Position numbers and translations under genes: made by a program
NCBI RefSeq assembly: GCF_004331345.1
Contig: NZ_SJJZ01000005.1
Span: forward strand, 248,001-312,000
Length of the DNA: 64,000 bases
Direction: 5' to 3'
Source of the DNA: Kribbella soli
Lineage (GTDB): Bacteria; Actinomycetota; Actinomycetes; Propionibacteriales; Kribbellaceae
Shown: positions 48,834 through 56,739 of the stretch, piece after piece
How positions within the stretch are numbered: position 1 is the stretch's first letter
How the letters are laid out: every line of letters begins with the position of its first letter
The notes under the pieces: model-generated
Database searches by the model: none
The model's input: only the letters and a program-made list of their open reading frames with translations
What the model was told of the DNA's origin: nothing

Positions 48834-50080
48834 GCAAGATCGCCCGCGTCGAACTCACCCCGGTCGCGTTCGCGGACCCACCGCTCCTCAACGTGGTCGG
48901 TGTCCACGAACCGTTCGCGCTGCGGACGATTGTCCAGGTGTGGACCGACGACGGGCTGGTCGGGTTGGGGGAGACGTACGCGGCCGACGACCACCTGGCG
49001 CGGTTGCGCGCCGTCGCCGACGTACTGCCCGGACTGGACATCTTCGACGTGAACGGCCTGCGTCAGCGCGTGAGCGACGTACTGACCAGCGGCGGTGGAG
49101 CTCAGGTCGGCGGGATGCTCAACATCCAAGACCCCGTCGACGTGGTGTTGTCGCCGTACGAGGTTGCGTTGCTGGACCTTCAGGGCAAGCAGCTGGGGCT
49201 CCCGGTGGTGGATCTGCTCGGCGGGGCGGTCCGGGACGAGGTGCCGTTCAGCGCGTATCTGTTCTACAAGTGGGCTGGTCATCCGGGTGGTGCACCGGAC
49301 GCGTGGGGCGAGGCCCTCGATCCTGATGGGATCGTGCGGCAGGCCGCGAAGATGATCGGGGAGTACGGCTTCACCGCGATCAAGTTGAAGGGCGGCGTGT
49401 TCCCGCCGGCGCAGGAGGCTGAGGCGGTTCGGGCGCTCGCCGAGGCGTTCCCGGAGCACAAGCTGCGGATCGATCCCAACTGCGCGTGGACCGTGGACAC
49501 GTCGGTACAGGTCGCTCGGGAGCTCACCGGCGTACTGGAGTATCTCGAGGATCCGACGCCCGGGATCGACGGTATGGCGGCCGTTGCGCGGCAGACCGAG
49601 ATTCCCTTGGCGACCAACATGTGCGTGATCGCGTTCGCGCACCTGAAGCCGGCCGTGCTCGCGGATGCCGTGCAGGTGGTGCTGTCGGATCATCACTACT
49701 GGGGTGGGCTGCGGCGGTCGCAGTTGCTGGCGGGGATCTGCGACACCTTCGGGATGGGGTTGTCGATGCACTCCAACTCGCACCTCGGGATCAGCCTCGC
49801 CGCGATGACGCATCTGGCCGCGGCGACGCCGAACCTGACGTACGCGTGCGACACGCATTACCCGTGGAAGACCGAGGACGTGATCAAGCCCGGTGTGCTG
49901 GCGTTCGAGTCGGGGAGCGTGCGGGTGCCTGGTGGGCCTGGGCTCGGCGTTGAGCTGGATGCTGACGCGCTGGGGGAGTTGCACGAGCAGTACCTCGCGT
50001 GCGGGATCCGGAGGCGCGACGACACGACGTACATGCGGACGATCGATCCGGAGTTCAGCCCCAACACAGCGCGCTGGTAG
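48830..50080 (+). CDS. Glucarate dehydratase-related enolase-superfamily enzyme
   Basis: This 416-aa enzyme is a paralogue of the window's glucarate dehydratase. Active-site residues are conserved: Lys185/Lys187 (IKLKGG), Asp215 (RIDPNCAW), Glu240 (YLEDP), and His314/His318 (MHSNSHLGIS). The loops around TSGGGAQVGGMLNI and LSDHHYWGG differ, so it may prefer another aldarate or act as the GudX-like relative. It is coupled to tctA by an ATGA overlap, so its substrate is probably the transported acid. It is convergent with the next gene with no spacer. Confidence 0.88.
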   Translation: MSKIARVELTPVAFADPPLLNVVGVHEPFALRTIVQVWTDDGLVGLGETYAADDHLARLRAVADVLPGLDIFDVNGLRQRVSDVLTSGGGAQVGGMLNIQDPVDVVLSPYEVALLDLQGKQLGLPVVDLLGGAVRDEVPFSAYLFYKWAGHPGGAPDAWGEALDPDGIVRQAAKMIGEYGFTAIKLKGGVFPPAQEAEAVRALAEAFPEHKLRIDPNCAWTVDTSVQVARELTGVLEYLEDPTPGIDGMAAVARQTEIPLATNMCVIAFAHLKPAVLADAVQVVLSDHHYWGGLRRSQLLAGICDTFGMGLSMHSNSHLGISLAAMTHLAAATPNLTYACDTHYPWKTEDVIKPGVLAFESGSVRVPGGPGLGVELDADALGELHEQYLACGIRRRDDTTYMRTIDPEFSPNTARW

Positions 50081-50899
50081 TCAGACGGGCCAGCCGCTGG
50101 CGGAGAGAGCGTTCAGTACGGCGGTGCGCTGCGGGTTGAGCGGGACGTACATGAGTCGGCTGCCGTCCGGGCCGCGGAGGCGGGCGTAGCGGCGGCCGAC
50201 CTTGATGGAGGTGACCGCGGTCCGCTGGACGACCTGCGAGGCGAGGGTGCCGTGGGTGACCGAGACTCGGTCCGGTGCGATCGTGACGGACAGAGTGACT
50301 CCGAGGGCGTGCCGGATGGCGAGGACGACCAACGCGAGTGCGAGCACGAGGCTCGGACCGAATACGGCGATGACGATCACGGTCGTCGACGCGCTGGCGA
50401 ACGCCAACGCCATCACGCCCATCCCGACCACCACCGCAAACGCCACCGCAAGCTTCGGACTGAACCCACTGTTGGCCCACGGCAACGGCCCCCGAGCCCC
50501 ATCCCGAAGCACAACCCGAGTCTCCCGACGCGCCGGACCCGACGGTGCAACAGCTTGCGGAGGTGCCGGCGCGTCGGCCGGGTCTGCCTCTGGTGTTGAC
50601 CAGTGCCAGCCCTCGGCGGTGGCGGCGCGACGGAACTCTTCTACGTCGAAGCGGGCGAGCGGGATCATGCCGTTCGAGGTCATGCCTTCGAGGTACAGCT
50701 GCGGCTGCCCGCGGGACTCCGCGACGCGCAGGGTGCTGTCGTCGTTGCGGACGAGCTCCCACGACGTACCGGAAGCCCGCAACGCGGTGATGCGATCGGG
50801 CCGCACCTCGATCCAATCCGGATGCCGGCGTACCGCCCCGCCGAATTCGAACCGCTTCCGCGGCGGGACCGGCTTGCGGGCGTGCACGAGCTGCGCCAT
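50081..50899 (-). CDS. Membrane protein with PH-like domains, unknown
   Basis: This 272-aa protein has an N-terminal cytosolic part (residues 1-95) with aspects of a PH-like strand pattern (WIEVRPDRITALRASG, FDVEEFRRAATAEGWHW) and a Pro/Ala-rich linker. Two hydrophobic helices follow (~145-195, KLAVAFAVVVGMGVMALAFA and AVFGPSLVLALALVVLAI). The C-terminal PH-like domain follows (LSVTIAPDRVSVTHGTLASQVVQRTAV). No family recognised beyond that. It lies 10 nt downstream of the FadR-type gene. Confidence 0.65.
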   Translation of the reverse strand: MAQLVHARKPVPPRKRFEFGGAVRRHPDWIEVRPDRITALRASGTSWELVRNDDSTLRVAESRGQPQLYLEGMTSNGMIPLARFDVEEFRRAATAEGWHWSTPEADPADAPAPPQAVAPSGPARRETRVVLRDGARGPLPWANSGFSPKLAVAFAVVVGMGVMALAFASASTTVIVIAVFGPSLVLALALVVLAIRHALGVTLSVTIAPDRVSVTHGTLASQVVQRTAVTSIKVGRRYARLRGPDGSRLMYVPLNPQRTAVLNALSASGWPV

Positions 50900-50909
50900 G
50901 CCGGCAACG

Positions 50910-51593
50910 CTATCCGGCGTGGTGGGTCAGCAATCGGTGCCGGGTGCTCGACAGATGCACCCGCATCGCCGCCCGCGCCGCCTCCGGCTCGGACCGCGCG
51001 ATCGCCGCGCTGATGTTCTCGTGTTCGTGTACCACACGGGTCAGGTGGTCCGGGTCCGACATCTCGTACGCCGGGTCGAGCCGGGTTCGCGGCAGCATGA
51101 TCATCATCGGCCCGAGCTCACCGATCAGGTCGCCGTAGAACCGGTTGCCCGAGGCAACGGCAATCTTGAGGTGGAACGCGAAGTCGGCCTCCACCGACCG
51201 GCCCGGATCGTCGCCGACCCGCCGGAAGTCGTCCAGCGCCCGCTCGATCCCCTTCAGCTGATGCTCGGTACGCCGTACCGCGGCCAGCCCGGCCGCCTCG
51301 CTCTCGACGCCGATCCGGAAGTCCATCAGGTCGAGTACGTCGCGGTGCGACCGCACCTCGCGCAACCCCGGCGTACGCTCCGGGACCTCGAGCACGAACG
51401 AACCGCGCCCCTGGAACGTCTCCACCAGGCCGGCCGCCTGCAGCCGCGAGACCGCCTCGCGAACCACGGTCCGGCTGACCCCGAACTCCTCGACCAGACC
51501 GTTCTCACCCGGCAGCTTCTCGCCCGGCGCGATCCGCCCGCTGAGAATCCGCCGCTTCAGATCGTCGACGATCTGATCGGCAAGACCACTCAC
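50910..51593 (-). CDS. FadR-subfamily GntR regulator of the galactarate/talarate gene
   Basis: This 227-aa winged-helix regulator has an HTH at ~10-70 (GEKLPGENGLVEEFGVSRTVVREAVSRLQAAGLVETFQGRG). The FCD domain at ~85-220 has the metal-type residues DFAFHLKIAVASGN and HEHENISAAIARSEPEAAR. It is translationally coupled (GTGA overlap) to the talarate/galactarate dehydratase, and an operator-like dyad precedes that operon. It should be an aldarate-responsive, autoregulated repressor. Confidence 0.93.
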   Translation of the reverse strand: MSGLADQIVDDLKRRILSGRIAPGEKLPGENGLVEEFGVSRTVVREAVSRLQAAGLVETFQGRGSFVLEVPERTPGLREVRSHRDVLDLMDFRIGVESEAAGLAAVRRTEHQLKGIERALDDFRRVGDDPGRSVEADFAFHLKIAVASGNRFYGDLIGELGPMMIMLPRTRLDPAYEMSDPDHLTRVVHEHENISAAIARSEPEAARAAMRVHLSSTRHRLLTHHAG

Positions 51594-52705
51594 CGGAACT
51601 CGCAGCTGTCCACCGTCCAGCGCGCGCACTGCTCGGTCGTCGTGAAGCCGAGCCCCGGGCGGTCGGGTACGAGCATCCGCCCGTCGACCGTCTCCAGACG
51701 CTCGTTGAACAAGGGATTCAGCCACTCGAAGTGCTCGACCCAGGGCTCACGCGGGTATGCCGCGGCGAGGTGCAGGTGGATCTCCATCGCGAAGTGCGGC
51801 GCGAGCTGCAGACCGTTGTGGTCGGCCAGCGTCGCGAGCTTGAGGAACGGCGTGATGCCGCCGATCCGGGGCGCGTCGGGCTGGATGATGTCGGCCGCGC
51901 GGGCCTCGATCAGCCGCACGTGTTCACCGACGCTGGACAGCATCTCGCCGGTCGCGATCGGGGTGTCGAGCGCCGCCGCCAGCTCCGCATGCCCGAGCGC
52001 GTCGTACGCGTCCAGCGGCTCCTCGATCCAGACCAGGCCGAACTGCTCGAGCACCCGGCCGATCCGCAGCGCGGTCGGGCGGTCCCACTGCTGGTTCGCG
52101 TCCACCATCAGTGGTACGTCGTCGCCGAGGTGTTCCCGTACGGCGCGAACGCGGTCGAGATCGATCCGGCTGTCGGGCTGCCCGACCTTGATCTTGATCC
52201 CGCCGATCCCGTCGGCGAGCGACTTCGACGCGCGTTCCTTCACCTCCTCGATCGGGGCGTGCAGGAACCCGCCGGAGGTGTTGTACGCGCGGACCGAGTC
52301 GCGGTGCGCGCCGAGCAGCTTGGCCAGCGGCAGGCCGGCGCGCTTCGCCTTCAGGTCCCACAGCGCGATGTCGATCGCGGCGATCGCCTGCGTCGCGACG
52401 CCGGATCGGCCGACCGAGGCGCCGGCCCAGAGCAGCTTGTCGTACACCTTCGCGATGTCGGACGGATCCTCGCCGAGCAGGTTGGCCGCGATCTCCTTCG
52501 CATGCGCGTACTGCGCCGGTCCGCCGGCCCGCTTCGAGTAGCTGAACCCGATGCCGTGCTGGTCCTGCTCGGTCGCGATCTCCGCGAACAGGAACACCAC
52601 CTCGGTCATCGGCCGCTGCCGTCCGGTCAGCACCTTGGCGTCACTGATCGGCTGATCGAGCGGGAGCACGACGGACGAGAGCTTCACCTGGCGGATGCGG
52701 TCCAT
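51590..52705 (-). CDS. L-talarate/galactarate dehydratase
   Basis: This 371-aa enolase-superfamily member of the mandelate-racemase subgroup dehydrates galactarate (meso) and L-talarate. It matches from memory the Salmonella TalrD/GalrD protein through much of its length: DAKVLTGRQRP, SYSKRAGGPAQYAHAKEI, LLWAGASVGRSG, and the C-terminal HFAMEIHLHLAAAYPREPWVEHFEWLNPLF. Catalytic Lys171/Lys173 (KIKVGQ), Asp202, Glu228 and Glu254, plus His304, are present. Its product is the same type of keto-deoxy acid that KdgD uses. It is coupled to the following FadR gene. Confidence 0.93.
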   Translation of the reverse strand: MDRIRQVKLSSVVLPLDQPISDAKVLTGRQRPMTEVVFLFAEIATEQDQHGIGFSYSKRAGGPAQYAHAKEIAANLLGEDPSDIAKVYDKLLWAGASVGRSGVATQAIAAIDIALWDLKAKRAGLPLAKLLGAHRDSVRAYNTSGGFLHAPIEEVKERASKSLADGIGGIKIKVGQPDSRIDLDRVRAVREHLGDDVPLMVDANQQWDRPTALRIGRVLEQFGLVWIEEPLDAYDALGHAELAAALDTPIATGEMLSSVGEHVRLIEARAADIIQPDAPRIGGITPFLKLATLADHNGLQLAPHFAMEIHLHLAAAYPREPWVEHFEWLNPLFNERLETVDGRMLVPDRPGLGFTTTEQCARWTVDSCEFR

Positions 52706-52718
52706 GGGCAGTGATCAT

Positions 52719-52735
52719 ACAAGTAGTCAACTTGT
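52719..52735. promoter_or_regulatory. FadR-type operator upstream of the talarate/galactarate dehydratase
   Basis: ACAAGT, 5 nt (AGTCA), ACTTGT has perfect 6-bp arms and lies 13 nt upstream of the dehydratase start. The arm spacing fits a GntR/FadR dimer, and the regulator is encoded in the same operon. It would give autoregulation relieved by the sugar acid. Confidence 0.6.
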
Positions 52736-52868
52736 CCTACAACGGGCCCGTTTGACATCGCCGTAACACCAGGTGACTGCTCTGGAAACACAAGAAGGAC
52801 AAGCTGCTGCGCGCCGACAGCGTGGTCGTGCGCGCCCGCCTGCCGCCATCTGGGGAAGGAAGCAGCCA

Positions 52869-54347
52869 ATGGACGTCTCGGAGAAGCTGCTCCGGTCGTA
52901 CGCGACGATCGACGAGGACAACGACGGCCGGATCTGGTCCTGGGAGTTGCTCAACACGCTCGGCCGGGCCGGGATCATGCCGGACGATCCGCGGGTCCGC
53001 GCGGCGCTGGACGGCGTCCGTGATGCCGCCGGCCGCCCGGCGATCACTCCGTACGCCCAACCGGTCCAGCTTGACTTCGACACCTTCGCGGAGGTCGCGC
53101 AGCACGCCGTGGTGCAGCAAGCGCTGACCGGTGACCTCGCGGTCCCCGCAGACGAGTTCGCGGAGTTCGCGCACGCGGTGGAGCGGATCCACGCGGACCT
53201 GCTGGACGAGCGGTCCGGCGAGGTCGCGGACTACATCCCGACGCTGCGGGACGCCGATCCGGAGAAGTTCGGGATCGCGGTCTGCACGGCCGATGGCCAG
53301 GTGTTCTCGATCGGCGACACCGCGGAAGAGTTCAGCGTGCAGTCGACGTCGAAGCCGTTCAGCTACGCGATCGCGCTGGAGCAGCTCGGCCCGGAAGAGG
53401 TGCACCGCTGGATCGGCCAGGAGCAGAGCGGTGGTCCCTTCAACGATCCCTTGCTGTCGCTGGGGCGGGACGGCAGGCCGCACAACCCGATGATCAATGC
53501 CGGAGCGATCGGGACGCTCGCGCTGGTCGACGCCGGCAAGGACCAGTCCGGTCGGTTGACCACCGTCCAGGAGACGTGGAGGTCGATGACAGGCGAGCGG
53601 CCGCAGCTGCACGGTTCGACGTTCGTGGCCGAGCGCGACACCGGATTCGGCAACGCCGCGTTCGCCAACGCGCTGGCGAAGGTGGGGAAGTTGTACGGCG
53701 CCAGTCCGACCGATCGGCGTGCTCCGGAAGACGCCAACGAGTTCTACACGATGGTCTGTTCGCTCACCATGAACGCGGAGCGGCTGGCCCGGGCCGGTGC
53801 CACGCTCGCGAGCGGTGGAGTCGCACCGTTGAGCGGCCGGCAGGTGTTCTCCGCGGACACCGCCTCCCGCGTGCTGTCCGTGATGGGCCACAGCGGGATG
53901 TACAACGACTCCGGACAGTTCTCGAACCAGGTCGGGCTGCCGGCCAAGAGCGGCGTGTCCGGCAACGTCATGATGGTGGTGCCGTCGAAGCAGATGGCCG
54001 TCGTGGTGTTCTCCCCGCGGCTGGATGCGGTCGGCAACTCGGTGCGTGGGGTCGAGGTGTGCAAGCGGCTGGTCAACGAGTTCGGCCTGCACCCGTACCG
54101 CGCAATGGGCGCCGAGCGCGGCCGGGTCGCCGCACACCAGATCGGCGGCCACATGAACGAGGCCGACAAGCGCGCCGAGGCCGCGAGCGCCGCCGACCGC
54201 GCGCTGGGCGGCGTGGCCCGAGCCGGGTCGGGCGGTGCGGCGAAGGTCGTGGCCGCTGACGGAACAGGCGGTGCGGTGAAGGTCGCCGACGCCGAGCGGA
54301 CCGGGACGACCGGACGCCGCACAGGACAGCCCGGCCACCAGCTCTGA
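52869..54347 (+). CDS. glsA: Glutaminase with N-terminal EF-hand
   Basis: This 492-aa protein joins an EF-hand domain to a serine-dependent beta-lactamase-fold glutaminase. Residues 15-26 form a canonical Ca2+ loop (D15-x-D17-x-D19-G20-x-I22...E26, in IDEDNDGRIWSWE). The glutaminase core starts at about 105 (VADYIPTL) with catalytic Ser159-x2-Lys162 (QSTSKPFSYA), then NPMINAGAI and the C-terminal SGVSGNVMMV. This is the layout of eukaryotic kidney-type glutaminase. The 60-residue Ala/Gly/Arg tail is low complexity. It converges on glmS through a strong hairpin. GGGGAAGGAAG gives the ribosome site. Confidence 0.92.
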   Translation: MDVSEKLLRSYATIDEDNDGRIWSWELLNTLGRAGIMPDDPRVRAALDGVRDAAGRPAITPYAQPVQLDFDTFAEVAQHAVVQQALTGDLAVPADEFAEFAHAVERIHADLLDERSGEVADYIPTLRDADPEKFGIAVCTADGQVFSIGDTAEEFSVQSTSKPFSYAIALEQLGPEEVHRWIGQEQSGGPFNDPLLSLGRDGRPHNPMINAGAIGTLALVDAGKDQSGRLTTVQETWRSMTGERPQLHGSTFVAERDTGFGNAAFANALAKVGKLYGASPTDRRAPEDANEFYTMVCSLTMNAERLARAGATLASGGVAPLSGRQVFSADTASRVLSVMGHSGMYNDSGQFSNQVGLPAKSGVSGNVMMVVPSKQMAVVVFSPRLDAVGNSVRGVEVCKRLVNEFGLHPYRAMGAERGRVAAHQIGGHMNEADKRAEAASAADRALGGVARAGSGGAAKVVAADGTGGAVKVADAERTGTTGRRTGQPGHQL

Positions 54348-54351
54348 TCCT

Positions 54352-54428
54352 CCAGGCCATCACAAATGAACGGCCCCCGCCACGCTGAGCGTGACGGGGG
54401 CCGTGGTGTCGCAGTTGTGATGGCCTGG
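54352..54428. terminator. Nested bidirectional hairpin between glutaminase and glmS
   Basis: The outer arms CCAGGCCATCACAA (54352-54365) and TTGTGATGGCCTGG (54415-54428) pair perfectly over 14 bp. Inside them a GC-rich stem, ACGGCCCCCG (54370-54379) and CGGGGGCCGT (54395-54404), continues into CACGC/GCGTG around a TGA loop, with one C-A mismatch. The structure is symmetric, lacks a U-tract, and lies between convergent stops, so it can end both transcripts. Confidence 0.85.
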
Positions 54429-54435
54429 CGGTCCG

Positions 54436-56256
54436 CTACTCGACGGTGACCGACTTCGCCAGGTTGCGCGGCTTGTCCACGTCGTGGCCGAGGGCGACCG
54501 CGGCGTAGTACGCGATGATCTGCAGCGGGATCGTCAGCAGGATCGGGTCCAGCTCGGGCTCGTTCTTCGGTACGACGATCTTCGCCGCGACCCCGTCCGG
54601 AACCTCGACGCCCGGGTGCGTGACGACGTACAGCGGGCCGGAGCGGGCGCCGATCTCGTGCAGCGCGCCGATGTTGCGGTCCAGGAGCTCGTCGTCGGGG
54701 ACGATCGCGACACTCGGCACGTCCGGCGAGATCAGCGCCAGCGGGCCGTGCTTCAGCTCGGAGGTCTGGTACGCCTCGGCGTGCCGGTACGAGATCTCCT
54801 TCAGCTTCTGCGCGCCCTCGCGCGCCACCGGGTACCCGCGGGTGCGGCCGACGAAGAACAGGCTCTCGTGCTTGGCGAGGCGGCCGGCGATCTTGGCCAG
54901 TTCCTCCTCCTGGGCGACGATCGCGGCGATGTCCGCCGGCAGCTTCTTCAGGCCCTCGATCAGCCGACGGCCGTCGGCGGGGGAGACGTCCCGGATCCGG
55001 CCGAGGTGGATGCCGAGCATTGCGAACCCGACCGCCATGTTGGTCAGCGCCTTCGTCGACGCCACCGAGACCTCCGGGCCGGCGTGCAGGTACACGCCGC
55101 CGTCGACCTCACGGGCGATGCTCGAACCGACCGCGTTCACCAGGCCGATCACGCGACCGCCCTTGCGCTTCAGCTCCTGCACCGCGACCAGGGTGTCGAG
55201 GGTTTCGCCGGACTGCGACACGGCGACGTACAGCGTGTCCCGCTCGACCACCGGGTTGCGGTACCGGAACTCCGAGGCAGGCTCCGCGTCGGCGGGGATC
55301 CGCGCGACCTCCTCGATGAACTGCGCGCCCATCTGACCCGCGTAGTACGCCGAACCGCAGCCGAGGATCTTGACCCGCTTGATCTCCCGCGCCTCGCGGG
55401 CGTCCATGTTCAGGCCGCCGAGGTGCACGGTGTGGAAACGCTCGTCCAGCCGGCCCCGGATGACCCGGCCGACCGCGTCCGGCTGCTCGTGGATCTCCTT
55501 CATCATGAAGTGCTCGTGCAGGCCGCGCTCGAACTCCTCGGCCTCCCACTCGACCGTCTTCGCGGTCTTGGTGGTCGGGGAGGCGTCCTGGGTGAAGGTG
55601 CGGTAGCCGTCGGCGCGGACGGTGGCCAGCTCGCCGTCGTCCAAGTAGACGACCTGGCGGGTGTAGCGGATCAGCGCGGCCGCGTCGGAGGCGATGTGCA
55701 TCTCGCCGTCGCCGATGCCGAGGATCAGCGGGCTGCCGTTGCGGGCGACCACGATCCGGTCCGGGAAGTCGAGGTCGATCACCGCGATGCCGTAGGTGCC
55801 CTCGATCCGGCGCAGGGCGGCCATCACCTTCTCCTCGAGGGTGGCGCCGTCGGCCTGCTCGATCAGGTGCGCGAGCACCTCGGTGTCGGTCTCGGAGCGC
55901 AGCTTGACGCCGGCGTCCTCGAGCTGCGAGCGGATCGCACCGGCGTTGTCGAAGATGCCGTTGTGCACGACCGCGATCCGCTCGTTGCCGCTGGCGTGCG
56001 GGTGCGCGTTGTCCTTGCTCGGGCCGCCGTGGGTGGCCCACCGGGTGTGGCCGATGCCGAGCTTGCCGCCGAAGCGCTTCGGCAGCGACGCCTCCAGCTC
56101 ACGGACCCGGCCGGCGTCCTTGTGCACCTTCAGCTCGCTGGACCCGAGGACGGCGACGCCCGCCGAGTCGTAACCCCGGTACTCGAGCCGAGCCAGTCCG
56201 TCCACCAGGATGGGCGCGGCCGGCTTGGTGCCGACGTACCCGACGATTCCGCACAT
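54436..56256 (-). CDS. glmS: Glutamine-fructose-6-phosphate aminotransferase GlmS
   Basis: GlmS makes glucosamine-6-phosphate from fructose-6-phosphate and glutamine, supplying UDP-GlcNAc for MurA and the wall. The 606-aa protein begins MCGIVGYVG, with Cys2 as the glutamine amidohydrolase nucleophile. The isomerase half has two SIS domains: SQSGETLDTL (fructose-phosphate loop), ASTKALTNM and the C-terminal PRNLAKSVTVE, which is the classic end. No glmS ribozyme is evident upstream. The small gene 47 nt upstream on the same strand is probably cotranscribed. Confidence 0.97.
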   Translation of the reverse strand: MCGIVGYVGTKPAAPILVDGLARLEYRGYDSAGVAVLGSSELKVHKDAGRVRELEASLPKRFGGKLGIGHTRWATHGGPSKDNAHPHASGNERIAVVHNGIFDNAGAIRSQLEDAGVKLRSETDTEVLAHLIEQADGATLEEKVMAALRRIEGTYGIAVIDLDFPDRIVVARNGSPLILGIGDGEMHIASDAAALIRYTRQVVYLDDGELATVRADGYRTFTQDASPTTKTAKTVEWEAEEFERGLHEHFMMKEIHEQPDAVGRVIRGRLDERFHTVHLGGLNMDAREAREIKRVKILGCGSAYYAGQMGAQFIEEVARIPADAEPASEFRYRNPVVERDTLYVAVSQSGETLDTLVAVQELKRKGGRVIGLVNAVGSSIAREVDGGVYLHAGPEVSVASTKALTNMAVGFAMLGIHLGRIRDVSPADGRRLIEGLKKLPADIAAIVAQEEELAKIAGRLAKHESLFFVGRTRGYPVAREGAQKLKEISYRHAEAYQTSELKHGPLALISPDVPSVAIVPDDELLDRNIGALHEIGARSGPLYVVTHPGVEVPDGVAAKIVVPKNEPELDPILLTIPLQIIAYYAAVALGHDVDKPRNLAKSVTVE

Positions 56257-56303
56257 GTAATGGTGCCCCTTCGTAGGTCTGCGTGTGCCCCGTGATTTGC
56301 CCG

Positions 56304-56588
56304 TCAGCCGTAGACGATCCGTCGTAGCTGGCGGGCGGAGAGTTCGGGTGAGCGGACCGGCCAGTGCCGGAGCTCGGTGCCGAGCCGGGCGAAGATCTCG
56401 TCGTTGCGGGCGCCGTAGGTCTGCAGCTCGCGGTGCCGGCGCCGGACGTACTCCTCGGTCGTCTCGGTGAAATAGGCCAGTACGTCGGCGACCACGCGCC
56501 GCGCGACATCCGCCGACAGTCCGGTCGTGCGGCTGACCTGATCGGCCAGCTCGTCGACCGGCTCCACGGCCGCCGCCTCACTGATCAC
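56304..56588 (-). CDS. Small conserved hypothetical protein upstream of glmS
   Basis: This 94-aa helical protein (VDELADQVSRTTGLSADVARRVVADVLAYFTETTEEYVRRRHRELQTYG, then RNDEIFARLGTELRHWPVRSPELSARQLRRIVYG) starts with GTG. It has the look of a small HTH-like, HU-unlike all-alpha protein. Its position 47 nt before glmS on the same strand suggests cotranscription. A GCCCGA-AA-TCGGGC dyad (56631-56644) lies upstream. The function is unknown. Confidence 0.65.
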   Translation of the reverse strand: MISEAAAVEPVDELADQVSRTTGLSADVARRVVADVLAYFTETTEEYVRRRHRELQTYGARNDEIFARLGTELRHWPVRSPELSARQLRRIVYG

Positions 56589-56630
56589 GCGTCCACCATG
56601 CAGTCTTTCCGGGGCCAACGCCAAGCATCT

Positions 56631-56644
56631 GCCCGAAATCGGGC
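56631..56644. promoter_or_regulatory. Dyad GCCCGA-AA-TCGGGC upstream of the small gene and glmS
   Basis: A 6-bp perfect-arm dyad lies about 43 nt before the small gene's start, in an AT-richer spot likely to hold the promoter. It could be an operator. No cognate regulator is adjacent. Confidence 0.35.
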
Positions 56645-56678
56645 AAATTTCCTGCTTTGTCAGGAGTTGCCTCACACA

Positions 56679-56735
56679 CTTTGAGAAGCCACCAACCATA
56701 TTTCGCCGCGAGAATTGGTCGGTGGCTTCTCAAAG
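56679..56735. terminator. Long inverted repeat directly after nucS
   Basis: CTTTGAGAAGCCACC (56679-56693) and GGTGGCTTCTCAAAG (56721-56735) are perfect 15-bp arms, extended to about 20 bp with one mismatch by ACCA/TGGT. The loop is about 17 nt. It begins 5 nt after the nucS stop on the minus strand, so it probably ends nucS transcription. No U-tract follows. Its length and symmetry are unusual. Confidence 0.7.
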
Positions 56736-56739
56736 TCGG

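Noticed and set aside
56257-56303. glmS ribozyme/riboswitch
   Set aside because: Only 47 nt separate glmS from the gene upstream, there is no ribozyme core, and actinomycetes normally lack it.
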